Shown piece by piece: positions 11,290-20,850 of a stretch of DNA of 64,000 bases. Positions within the stretch are counted from its first letter, which is position 1. Each line of letters opens with the position of its first letter. The position numbers and the translations under genes were made by a program. The notes below the pieces were generated by a model. That model did no database searches. It was given only the letters and a program-made list of their open reading frames with translations, and was not told the DNA's origin. The stretch lies in contig CM119263.1 in the NCBI GenBank assembly GCA_051294375.1, forward strand, positions 20,916,695 to 20,980,694, written 5' to 3'. The DNA is from Paraspadella gotoi (lineage: Eukaryota > Chaetognatha).

Positions 11290-12640
11290 TGCAACTTTTA
11301 GGAAAAAAAATCATGTCCATTTTTGTCCATTTTCACTTTCGTCTTCAAATTTGAATGCCAAGGAAAGTTGAGAAAATTTTTTTATTTTGAAATTCCTTTC
11401 TTCCTTATCTTCTTCACCCCTGAGTAAAATATTTTCCTTATATCATTCATAGTTCACTTATGAATTAATTTGAAAGTTGACAAGTCAAAAAGTCGCAGTT
11501 TTAGTTTTTATTATAATTTTTAAACAAAAATAGTTTAAATTGGCTTAAACTAACAGAAAATATAGCCCACAGAATAAGCTTTTAACACCTACAAAATTAT
11601 CAAAAAAACTCATTTCGTTTAGCCATAAATATTTTTTAAAGACGACAATTAATTTGTGACTTTTTGTGACTTGCATTTATTTTTAATAAAGATAAGATTT
11701 TAAATTTTTTTATAGTTTTAACAGTTGAGGAACATACTGACGATAATAAAACAAAAAAAAACCGCATCCTTTTAAACCAATGGAAAGCGTCAGGACTTGT
11801 TTTTTCTCAGAATCGACAGATTTTACGGAAATATTTTCCGGAAAATCTGTCGATTTACTAAATTTGCCAGGCAACCAAAATTGAAAGAAAAATCATGAGA
11901 TACCGTAAATTTCTTTTCTTATAATGGATAATAAGAAATTTCTTTGATATGGCTCAATGTAAAGGCAGAAAAGTAGTGGGAGGAACAGGAAAGGGAGAAC
12001 AAGAAAAGGAGAAGGGGAGAATGAGAGAGAAAGGGGGAAAAGAACAAAAAAGAAGGCAAAGGAGAAAAAAAATAAGGAGATAAGGAAAGGCGGAAAAAGA
12101 AGGGAAAAATGGAAAGAAAAAGAGGGGGAAAAGAGGGGAAAAGAAAGAGAAGGCAATAAAAAAGGATAAGGAAAGTGAAAGAGTGGCAGAGAAAGGTAGG
12201 GTCATAGAAAAGGTAAGTTACGGCGTGAAAAGTAGGGGAGGAAAGAGGAAGATAAAAATAGAAACACAGAGAAGAAAAGAGATGAAGAAAGAGAATCAGG
12301 GAAACGGTATGAAAGGAAAAAAAAATGTATCAGATAATGTGGCATCTTGTCTGAAAAGTTTTGTGTAAATAAAAGCCACAAAAATTAAAAGGAGGAATTT
12401 GATCTTTAAAAGTTGTTGGTACCATAAAAATTCATCATACTTTCATCTCAAATTAGGTTGTTAATGAGATTAGATTGATAATCTCCGAAGAAATCATGTC
12501 TTACCGTATTTTTAACTCATAGAAATTTACTGAACAGTACTAGGTAATAAGAATGAGATAACCTAGCAAACCGTTTTTTTAAATAAAGAAAACTTCATAC
12601 TAATCACTGAGATCAAAAGAGATGGTAATTATTTAAGTCA
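11290..12640 (+). repeat. diverged copy of the 37-38 / 45-47 kb repeat, part 1
   Basis: The segment is collinear with 45750-47000 and 37370-38580. Shared landmarks in order are GAATGCCAAGGAAAG, a TAAAATTATCAAAAAA block, a GAATCGACAG hairpin, GGCAACCAAAATTGAAAG, a purine-rich tract with AGAGTGGCAGA, and GTATCAGATAATGTGGC. The purine tract creates false open frames. It is clearly more diverged than the two other copies are from each other, so it is an older insertion. Nothing in it looks coding. Confidence 0.8.
11811..11856. other. conserved hairpin inside the repeat
   Basis: GAATCGACAGATTTT pairs with AAAATCTGTCGATTT around CGGAAA/TTTCCG. The equivalent hairpins at 37867-37912 and 46251-46295 use GCG/CGC in the inner stem instead. 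The fold is kept although the inner sequence has changed. Confidence 0.65.
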
Positions 12641-12935
12641 GAAATCGTTATCTAAAGGACGTCGATCGTACGTGGAGCCAGCTATGAATTTTTTTGGGTC
12701 AGTTTCGGTGGTTCTCCTGGGAGCAACGTTAAATCAAACTGTATTTTTATTGACTTGACTCACTATTTAATCATTTTTTTTCCATTTACTTCGCTTTGCT
12801 CTTTGATCCCAAAGATTAAAACTTCTTTTATAGTCTCTTTACTCATTTTTTTTTCTGCCGAAACCGCCACCTACCTTCAAAATTCTGTCATACAAACTCT
12901 GCCGTCGCATCTCCAAAAAAGTTCTCCCTTGGGTC

Positions 12936-12943
12936 TCTCTCTC

Positions 12944-13010
<67 letters not shown>
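12936..13010. repeat. (CT)n microsatellite
   Basis: A CT tract of about 70 bp with one CACT interruption. A GA tract follows at about 13182-13226. The flanking minus-strand words KTQDGVWRFELRRAH are open but too short to support an exon. Confidence 0.95.
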
Positions 13011-13017
<7 letters not shown>

Positions 13018-13183
13018 TCTCGTTGGCATAAAATGCGCACGTCTCAGTTCAAACCGCCAAACTCCATCTTGGGTTTTCCCGACCATAGACTTTAGGCATA
13101 GTAGGAGGTTGATGTTATTGTTTTCGTTGTTGTTATCAACGTGACGGTAGACTGTGTACTATCAATACGGCGCACAGCTTGGG

Positions 13184-13225
<42 letters not shown>

Positions 13226-13257
13226 TGTATCAGCTACAATCTCCATTAAGGCATAGT

Positions 13258-13832
13258 AAAAATTCTAAATTTAATTAAAATTCTAAAAGTGAGTAACGAA
13301 CAACATTATATTAATGAACATTTATGTAATAAAAAAATTTATAATAAATTTTAAAATTTACGCAGTACGCCATATTTATACTAGTACTAAATCAATAAAT
13401 GTTAAAATTTCAAAACAGTTTTTCTAAGTTTTTTTTTGCAGATTTGGATTCGTCATAAAAAGTTGATAAAAAGAAATATAACTCTTTTGAAAAATTTCTT
13501 CATTAAGTGGGTCAAAAATTAGAAAAAACTATATTTTAAGCTAAAAATTAACTTTTTATTTAATAAATATAGTTTTTTTAATTTTTAACCCACTTAATAA
13601 AAGAATTTTTAAAAATGATTTATATTTTCTTTTACCAACTTTTGACAAGGAATTCAAATCTGCAATCAAAATTAAGAAAAGCTTATTTTGAAATTTTCCG
13701 ATTTTATAAGGATAGTACTGTATATAATTATAGCCTACTGCGAAATTTAAATCCTAAAATTAATTTTTTTTATAAATTAATGTTCACTGATGGTATGTTG
13801 TTCATAATTGACTTTTAGAATTTTCGTATGTA
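13258..13832. mobile_element. large palindromic (foldback) element, about 575 bp
   Basis: The left arm (about 13258-13545) and right arm (about 13560-13832) are diverged reverse complements over nearly their full length, leaving a spacer of about 15 bp. Matching landmarks are AAAATTCTAAAAGTGAG with TGACTTTTAGAATTTT, ACGCAGTACGCC with GCCTACTGCG, and CATTAAGTGGGTCAAAAATT with AATTTTTAACCCACTTAAT. It does not code. The outer part of one arm also occurs in the composite repeat (36815-36910 and 45172-45275), and a relative lies at 24880-25100. Confidence 0.8.
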
Positions 13833-13836
13833 ACTT

Positions 13837-14067
13837 TCACTCCGCCTTAATCTCCATCTTTCTCAACTCATCCCAGAATCCAACAGAGTAGCTCTCTTCC
13901 AAATTCCCAGTAAACGCTTACTTCTCACTCACCTCCTCGTCCGTTTTCTTCCTCACACTTTCCTTACCAAACTCCTCAATTCCTTTACTCACTTCCTGCC
14001 CTTTTCCGGTCGCGATCGGAATTTCCGCCCGGCGGCGGATGCCGCGCGCACCGGAAATGACGTTCAC
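13837..14067 (-). pseudogene. decayed C-terminal coding fragment with an in-frame stop
   Basis: On minus, one frame runs for about 76 codons from 14067 to a TGA at 13837-13839 with a single in-frame TAA at 13918-13920. It reads ISGARGIRRRAEIPIATGKG, then EVSKGIEEFGKESVRKKTDEE, and after the stop LEESYSVGFWDELRKMEIKAE. The mix of charged and hydrophobic residues is protein-like in this frame only. A GTGAGT donor lies just after TDEE, so an exon ending there is an alternative. The end abuts the palindromic element at 13832. I do not recognise the family. It could be a host gene end or a transposon ORF. Confidence 0.4.
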
Positions 14068-14109
14068 TCACGCGGCGCGATTCGTCGCCGCCGGAAAAGG
14101 GTGAAGATG

Positions 14110-14110
14110 G

Positions 14111-14155
<45 letters not shown>
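14110..14155. repeat. (GA)n microsatellite
   Basis: GA tract of about 45 bp following the GC-rich block at 14.0-14.1 kb. Confidence 0.95.
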
Positions 14156-14157
<2 letters not shown>

Positions 14158-14394
14158 TTCCTGAAACTAAGAATTTTTTTAAGGAAATTTTTTTAAATGG
14201 ATAATTTTATATGCATCGCCACTGCAAAAACATTAAAGTGCTCACTTTCTCTCCCTCTCCCTCTAGAGCTTTATCTCCTTCATGATATATCAATATGTCC
14301 ATTAATTTATCAAAACAATGCCGCTTTCTCTTTAACTCTTCCGTTTTTCCCCCAAGAACGATTTATATTAACTTAGGAGCCGACGTCGTTCTTA

Positions 14395-14720
14395 CAGATC
14401 GAAGAAGATATTTTCAATGGATATTTTCGTTCAAATGTGACTACCAAACAATATAAACGTTCCTGGGAAAAATTCCGGTAAAAAATCGATGTAAAAACAC
14501 TTGATTCTGATCCTGTTGTATCTGAAGGGCTCGCATTTTTTTTCTATTGTCAAATCATCAACATCTTGATATCAAACAAGCCAGAACAAATAGACTGCTT
14601 CTGGATGGAAAAATTTTTTATCTCTGATTTTATATAGAAATGAAAGGGATTTTTTTCTTTGAAAACGATATAAACGTGACTAAGGTATGTTCCTGTTCAA
14701 CAAATGACGTCCAATTTTGA
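14395..14720 (+). repeat. diverged copy of the 38.6 / 47.0 kb repeat, part 2
   Basis: The landmarks TTCAAATGTGACTACC, AAAACACTTG and ATATCAAACAAGCCAG match 47030-47210 in order. This is the continuation of the segment ending near 12640. The intervening 1.75 kb (CT/GA tracts, palindrome, coding fragment) is absent from the copies at 38 and 47 kb. From 14.7 to 15.75 kb I see nothing. Confidence 0.65.
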
Positions 14721-15769
14721 AATCCTTTGGCAAAGTGTCTGAAGGTCTCTAAAAATTTTTCTTTATATTTTATTTGGTTATTTTGATATGATACAATCAT
14801 GGGAAAGTGAATTAGTCCATTTTGGTGAAATTTTTATTTAAAGTAAAAATAAAAGAAGAGCTAACGATCGGAATTCTAAGAGTTTTCAACCGGGAGTCAG
14901 ATTCGGGAAAAATTTTTTATGGCAAAAATCTTCCGAAGAAGGGGTAGGGATTAGCCAGTATTCGACGAAATTTTTATTTCTTCTATCGGCCGAAAAATAA
15001 TAGGGAATTTTGATACCAAAAAACAAGGCTTTTTGAAATATTTACTGTATGGAAAATAGTGAAAGAAAAATTTTATTTTTTGAATATAGGTAGCGTAAGC
15101 GTAACTCTAACTAAAAACCGAAAAAGAATCTTTCAAATAAGAAAAATATTGAAATAGTACACAAAGCAATATTTCTTTTTATTGTAGCGCAAAAACTAGG
15201 CTTTCCTCGCAAAACCTCTGGTTATAGGAGATGCAAATGTATTTTCTCTCAAGGTATTTATCATTGATAATTCCCAAAAATGATGCGCAAAAATGCGCCA
15301 GCAGCAGTTCTGGCGATAGTCATTTTATATATTATTTCCTACTGTATATTAAGGCCTATGAATCATCAATATGTATGAAACTGATATAATATATTTATTA
15401 TGATCTTAGATTTATCGTGCCTTTTTTCTGCTTACAATCTTTCCTCATTTGCTTAATATACATGATACCTGTAATAATTAAATGGGTATTTATCTTTTAG
15501 TCTTTATTTTTAACAAATTTCAAATAAACCTAAAGACCCATTATTGATCCACAATTTCTGATACTTTGACTAAAATTGGTCCACTGGGTTTTATGTTTAG
15601 TATCTTTGTTTGTTTTTATCTATGATTTGAGATTTATTTTCGGTATTCGTTTTCTCTTTGATTTTAAAGAATCAAAACCAGAAAAATAATCGACTTTGAA
15701 TCGGAGATTGTATATAAATAAAGGAGAAAAGAAAGGAGGAAGGGGAAAGAGATAAGGGGATAAAGTGGC

Positions 15770-16355
15770 TCAGTTTTACGTCAATTTACGCCATTCTACG
15801 CCAAAGCATCTTAACTTAATAGTTTATTTGGAAATGAAAAAAGTTTTTACGCCACAAAATTAAATGATATTAATATGGTTTTCTGTCCATTTTACGCCAT
15901 TCTACGCCACATCTTATAAAAAGAGCCAGATAAATCTAAAAAACTTAACTTATAGTTTTACTAGAAAACAATCAGAAGTCTTTACGCCACATCATGATAT
16001 CATATTAAACCTTCATTTACCTTCATTTCACCCCATTTTACGCCACAATTCTTTTTCAAAATTTAAATATAAACATTTACAATTATTTAACTTTGTATAT
16101 TTTAACATTTTTTTTTTGAAAATCATTAACGCCACATATGTAATTAGGAAATAATACGTTTTGGCGTAGTTTTTACGCCACCAGCGCCAACAAACACGTA
16201 AAAAAAAAGAAATCAGATCTGAATCCAATACAACAATGTATACTTAATTAGAAAAAAGCGTTTTTCAAAAATTTTGTTGAATATCCTTGACAGCAGTAAG
16301 GAGGCAGAAACGTTACTCCAAATTGACGTAAATCAGTTGGCGTAAATCAAATATT
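15770..16355. repeat. stretch dotted with TTTACGCCA words
   Basis: About a dozen ACGCCA-type words occur in under 600 bp, mostly as TTTACGCCA or TCTACGCCAC on plus. A few occur as the complement, GGCGTA, near 16163 and 16337. Two sub-blocks of roughly 120 bp (from about 15784 and 15890) have the same order: CATTTTACGCCATTCTACGCCA, then a TTTTTACGCCACA word. It does not code. Confidence 0.6.
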
Positions 16356-16679
16356 TAAAAAGTCAAACTTGGAATTAACGATTAGTTTAATATAAGGTTT
16401 AAACCATCGAATGGAAGAAAATTAGTATTTCTAAAGTTTTTGTGCAATACCCTAGAAGGGGTGGTTTTTCCGACGATTTTGGTTAATATTTTCTATATTT
16501 ATGGTCGGATTTTTTTAAAACTTAATATTAACAATATTGCTATCATTCTACCTTGGCCGGTATAAATATATTAAAAAAACCTCTGACTTTGATCGTCAGA
16601 GCTCAGTCCTAATTAACTAAAGCCCAAAAAAAAACTTGTTACGCTTTCATTCATAACGCAAATAAATGGAGAACTAACT

Positions 16680-16800
16680 TCCTTTATTTTTCTTTCTTTT
16701 TTTCATTCTTCCTTTCATTCATTATTTTTTTCCTTCTTTCTTTTTTTCTATCTTTCTTTCTTTCCATTTTTTTCCTTAATGCTTTCTCTCTTTTTTTGGT
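16680..16800. repeat. TTTC/TTCC-rich low-complexity tract
   Basis: Degenerate TTTC and CATTC words with no open frame of interest. Confidence 0.7.
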
Positions 16801-16950
16801 CTTGTTGCTTTCAAACTTTATAGTTTGTAGAAACTCTTTTCCTATTCTCCAATATTTTGTTCCTACAGTAACAGTTCATACCTTTCTCCTAAAAAAGTGA
16901 ACTTCTTTTTTTTTCATTGTTCTTTTATCTTTTCGTGTTTTTCGAATAAA

Positions 16951-17116
16951 TTTTTGAGTGGCGCCATTTTCGTCGCCGAAAAAAAAAACGCATCGACGCA
17001 GCTGGCGAATCGCGAGGCGGCGCTTTTTAGCGGCGACGCAGGATCGTTCGGAAAATTTTGGAAACAAATAAGCATCCAGTTCGACGAACTAGGGACGCCG
17101 CTCGAGGGCGTTGTTT
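16951..17116 (+). CDS. candidate terminal exon (about 54 codons)
   Basis: A GC-rich, CpG-rich island follows an AT-rich tract. The plus frame reads SGAIFVAEKKNASTQLANRE, then ALFSGDAGSFGKFWKQISIQ, and ends LGTPLEGVV with a stop at about 17116. A possible acceptor is the AG in TTTTTGAG at about 16957, though its pyrimidine tract is short. The opposite strand is also open but very basic and less protein-like. It ends about 670 bp from the end of the minus-strand gene at 17784, so the two would be convergent. I recognise no family. Confidence 0.35.
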
Positions 17117-17220
17117 AATCGAAAGTTGGTGCCTCGCCGAAATCGTGATACGCCTTCAACCCGCCATGTTAGGGAAAAGGTTGACGGTGATCTTTTGACG
17201 CGAGGAAAAACGAAGGTCTG

Positions 17221-17560
17221 TAGTCGGGCATTGCATAAGTTCACCCCGCCTAGAAGCATGACACTTTCAGTCGTGACCCCGGGGGCTCATTGAGCTCATG
17301 ACCACTAAGTACCGGGTTCAATCCCAACCCGGTACCTACCCTGTGGGAAGCGTGAGGACGGCCGTGAGGACGGGGCGTAGCAAACCCTCAAGCCTGGTTC
17401 CAAGCACAGGGACCCGTTCCTGGGCTGCTAGAGGGGGTTATAGAAGTCACGGACAGTCATCTTCAGCCCACGCAGCGCCTGATCCACAGGTCTAACGATG
17501 GCGTGGGTTGATAGATTAAAGTGCTGAAGCCTCCTAATGCAATAAAGAGCCAACCTTTTG
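17221..17560 (+). mobile_element. tRNA-derived SINE
   Basis: A tRNA-like head, with GGGGCTCATTGAGC as a degenerate A box and GGGTTCAATCCC as a good B box, is closed by ACCGGGTT...AACCCGGT pairing. A body with CCCTCAAGCCTGGTTCCAAG and CAGTCATCTTCAGCCCA follows. The leader GCATTGCATAAGTTCACC and the body blocks recur in the composite copies (44040-44130 and 45000-45165; 35700-35820 and 36650-36800; 57570-57660), so it is a dispersed family. The open frames inside it are artefacts. Confidence 0.7.
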
Positions 17561-17783
17561 ACATAAACTATTTTTTATTTTAAAAAATTGAGTTTATGGG
17601 ATTCACCAGTCGAAATTTTGTCACGATTTTCTAAATTCACTCTTTCTTTTTTTTTAAACAAAATTAAACTATACTCTGTAATTTACAGCTTATTCTATTT
17701 CAGTGAATTTACGTTAACCTGATTAATTTACAGTCGTCGTTAAACTTATAATTTCTAGAAGCGAATCCGCGGATCTTTTGGTT

Positions 17784-18022
17784 TCACTTTCCCGCGTTAG
17801 ATTTCCTCGCGCCCGGCGCCATGGACTTTCTCGCTCCCGGTGCCATGGATTTTCTGGCGCCTGGAGCCATCGATTTGCGGGCGCCGGAAGTGGATTTTCT
17901 TGGGCCTACCGAGGCGGACTTTCTCGGTCCACCGAGCGATTTCCTCGGCTCGTCTCCTGGTGAGGCGGGCTTGTTCGCGCCGCCTGAAGAGGGCGACTCT
18001 TTCTTACTTTCTAACATCTAAT

Positions 18023-18098
<76 letters not shown>

Positions 18099-18957
18099 TA
18101 TTTCATACCCGAAGCGTCGGCCTGATTTGGATTTTGATTCTGCGCCTGATTGGCCGCATTACCTGAACGAAAGACACAATAGGAAAGAATGAGAAACTAA
18201 AATAAAAATAATTTAAAAAAATAAAAATAGAATAAACCAAATAAAATCAATTCTGTAGAAAAAAAAAATCCGCCACTCACCCGCGCAGCCGCAGTTGAAC
18301 GCTGGGATCGTCTGTCCGCACATCCCGCACATTCCCATCGGCGCCGGAAATCCGGGCGGCGTCGGCACGCAGGGCGGAAGCCAGGGCGGGCGAGGGCCGA
18401 AGACGCCGTAGGTTATGGGGCCGGGCGGAGAGGGGAAAAGGCCTGGAGGTGGGGTGAAGAGAGGGAGATAGAATCATAGAAAGGTCGTAAAAGCATATTC
18501 CGCCTTCTTTGGACGCAAGGAGAAGGTCATAGTTGCCGATGGGGAAGTGTACCAATTTTCATACGATTTTTATTTTTTTTTAATGGTCCAAACATTTTTT
18601 TTAAATTCAGTTCCAAAAGACCTGGACCTCCCTGTAGAACCATGTGACCTTCCCTCCACCGCGTTCACCGCCCATTTTACAACAAACAAACAAACAACAA
18701 ATGAAGGAACATCGGCGTAAACAGTCGTCCGGTACCGTATGGACCGCAGGGCATCGGACGCTGAAACCCGAAGGGCGACATCCAGGGACAAGGCGGCGGC
18801 GGCGAAGCGCCGACCATCGACGATCGCCAATCGCAAGGATGGATTTGACAATTGGGCACCTGCAGAGAAGGAGGAGTGTGGAGGGGAAGGAGGCCAGAGA
18901 GGGGAAAAGGGAGGGGAAGGGTAAGGACAGGTCGTCGGGGAGAAGGAGTAAACAAAA

Positions 18958-19048
<91 letters not shown>

Positions 19049-19452
19049 AACTCAGCGCCACCACTCTCCAAATGAAGGCGACAGTTGCAAATTAAAAACT
19101 GCAATGACACACAACAAACAACCCGAATTCAATCGAAACACAAACTTTGCAGGACGTCCTCGACGAATTCCCTCGTCGAATGATCGTTATGGACATCTCG
19201 ATGGGACGACGACGACAGTGACGACGACGACAACGACTCCGACGAACAAAACGACGAAAAGAATCCGTGGGAAAAAATAAACAAAAAACCCCACAAAAAA
19301 CAAACGATAAATAACGTCAATAAATTCTGCCTTTTAAAATCTTGGCTAATGACGGCGAAGATGTCTATCGACGAACCGGACGGCGGTGAAAGTTTGAAGC
19401 GATTCCGTGAAAAACGAGACAGATACGGTGGACTCGCTCTCGCTAGACTTGG

Positions 19453-19511
<59 letters not shown>

Positions 19512-19810
19512 GAGGAGAGAGAGAGAGAGAAGAGAGAGATAATCACCTTGCACGAGGATCCGCAGCAGCTAGATCCCCCCTTCTCCCCGTCGAACACGAT
19601 GATCGGCGCCTGCTGCGGCGCCTGCTGCTGTCGGCGCCAAATCTCGCGGCGCTGATGGTCTCTTTCTTCGCGGCGCTCGTCTCGCTGGTCGAGGAACTTG
19701 AGGCAGTTCATGAGGCGCCAGTCGGTTGGATGACATGGCGCCGAAGATGGAGAAAAGGGGAAGGGAGAATCGTTGCATGGCGTCAAGGCGCAGGCGGTCG
19801 TGTCGCACAT
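17784..19810 (-). CDS. five-exon gene: Cys/Pro/Gly-rich protein with an RKS-repeat tail
   Basis: Exons on minus: 19810-19547, 18859-18736, 18442-18281, 18162-18109 and 17983-17784. Total 804 nt, 267 codons plus TGA. Donors are GTGATT, GTACCG, GTGAGT and GTATGA. Acceptors are TCTCTGCAG, CACCTCCAG, TTCGTTCAG and CCTCTTCAG. Phases 0,1,1,1 keep one frame throughout, which chance would rarely give. Residues 1-88 are Cys-rich with a very charged stretch (41-62, DQRDERREERDHQRREIW). Residues 89-183 are Pro/Gly/Cys-rich with CxxC at 168-171 and CxC at 180-182, a possible metal site. Residues 185-201 are Asn/Gln-rich. Residues 203-267 carry seven RKS motifs (R215, R222, R230, R237, R245, R253, R261), including three exact MAPGARKS units. 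There is no signal peptide or membrane segment. I recognise no family. Introns 1 and 4 hold CT/GA and TTTC repeats. The start is the first ATG; a 5' non-coding exon is possible. Confidence 0.8.
18018..18099. repeat. (TTTC)n microsatellite in intron 4
   Basis: About 20 TTTC units lying wholly within intron 4 (17984-18108) of the minus-strand gene. The tract leaves only short unique sequence before the donor and after the acceptor. Confidence 0.95.
18958..19044. repeat. (CT)n microsatellite in intron 1
   Basis: A CT tract with one CTCCTC interruption. On the gene's strand it is (GA)n, so it does not supply the pyrimidine tract of the exon-2 acceptor; that comes from 18866-18930. Confidence 0.95.
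19154..19324 (+). CDS. possible antisense terminal exon inside intron 1
   Basis: On plus, a good acceptor ACTTTGCAG is followed by an open frame GRPRRIPSSNDRYGHLDG with a Thr-rich, basic end closing at TAA 19278-19280, and then an AATAAA at about 19314-19320. Another frame after the same acceptor reads an acidic DDDDSDDDDNDSDE run. The block is GC/CpG-rich like real exons. It lies in intron 1 of the minus-strand gene, so it could be an opposing gene's end, an old exon, or chance. Confidence 0.22.
19455..19538. repeat. (GA)n microsatellite in intron 1
   Basis: The tract begins a few bases after the exon-1 donor of the minus-strand gene. On that gene's strand it is (CT)n. Confidence 0.95.
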
Positions 19811-20284
19811 GGCGGGAAGAGACGGCGGGAGAAAAGTTGTTTTTTACGGTTTTTTCCCTTTTTTAATTCCTTTTACTTATTTATTTTTTAATCCGAGAAA
19901 TACTTTACAGGTATTTTGTGTTTGATATACGCGGATCGCGATTTCGGACGAGATTCGTAGTTTAGATTATTATTTTTTGGTTTCTTTTTTACAATTTGGA
20001 TCTTTTGCTTCGTTTTTCGTTTCTTAACAAATTCGCAAAACGTTTTAGTTTTTACTATCGCGTTATTGTACGTCCCGCGATTAGGAGAACCTAGATGGTC
20101 GACGTTTAGGTGATTACGTTAACAATCACGGCACAAAAGACCGCATGGAATTGTTTTTAAATATTTTATATTTTTTTTATAAAATTTCCTATTTAATAGA
20201 ATATCCTTGATTTATTTTTAAGTAAATAGTAATATAAATTTCCGTTCATTTCATTCATATCGTTCATTTTATTCATTCTTCCCG

Positions 20285-20850
20285 CATTATCGAGCCTACC
20301 GGCGAAGCCGGTTCAGGCTCGATATTGATTCGTGTGAGCTTCTTTGTGACGTCGTCGTCGTCGTCGTCACGCATTTTTATATAAAAACTACTACGCTTTT
20401 ATAGTTTTGGCTGGGACTTACCTTTTTTTTTAAATAAAAATTATTATAAATTATGTTTTAAATTAAGTTTTATAAAAGTGAGCGATCATAGTAAGTTAAA
20501 AATTTAGATATGGCTTCTCATCTTGAAATAAAAATTTTCATATTACATTTGGATTCAAGTATTTTTTGTTTGAATTTCCACTTCATTATGATTTACTGCA
20601 ATATGCAAATGAGATTATAGTACTCATAATATCCAAATTAGTATATAGAAATGCTTTAATCTAATTTACATATTGCAGTAAATAATATTGAAGATGAAAT
20701 TTATATACAAATCTATGAATCAATTAAAAACATGTGAAGTCAAAAGAACTTTTTAATGAGAAGCTATATCTTAATTTTAGTTAATACAAATAAAAATAAA
20801 AACTGTTTACAAGCTATGATTGGAAAAAATATAAAATTTCCAATTGTAAA
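20285..20850 (+). repeat. hairpin-headed dispersed repeat, family A, copy 1
   Basis: The segment is collinear with 60405-60985. It opens with a hairpin (20290-20322; TCGAGCC...GGCTCGA enclosing CCGGC-GAA-GCCGG), then TTTGTGAC(GTC)n, TATAAAAACTACTACGC, GCGATCATAGTAAGTTAAAA, GATATGGCTTCTCATC, and ends near TTTCCAATTGTAAA. It is about 570 bp with no open frame. The head, without the rest, also opens the repeats at 31471 and 61466. Confidence 0.8.

Noticed and set aside
11893-12205. Phe/Ser/Leu-rich membrane protein on minus (also at 37847-38228 and 46333-46628)
   Set aside because: The frames come from a purine-rich tract of a dispersed repeat and are not conserved between its copies.
18607-19110. 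A single long minus frame of 167 codons over intron 1 and exon 2
   Set aside because: It runs through the GA tract and uses a different frame from the spliced gene, whose phases agree across all five exons.
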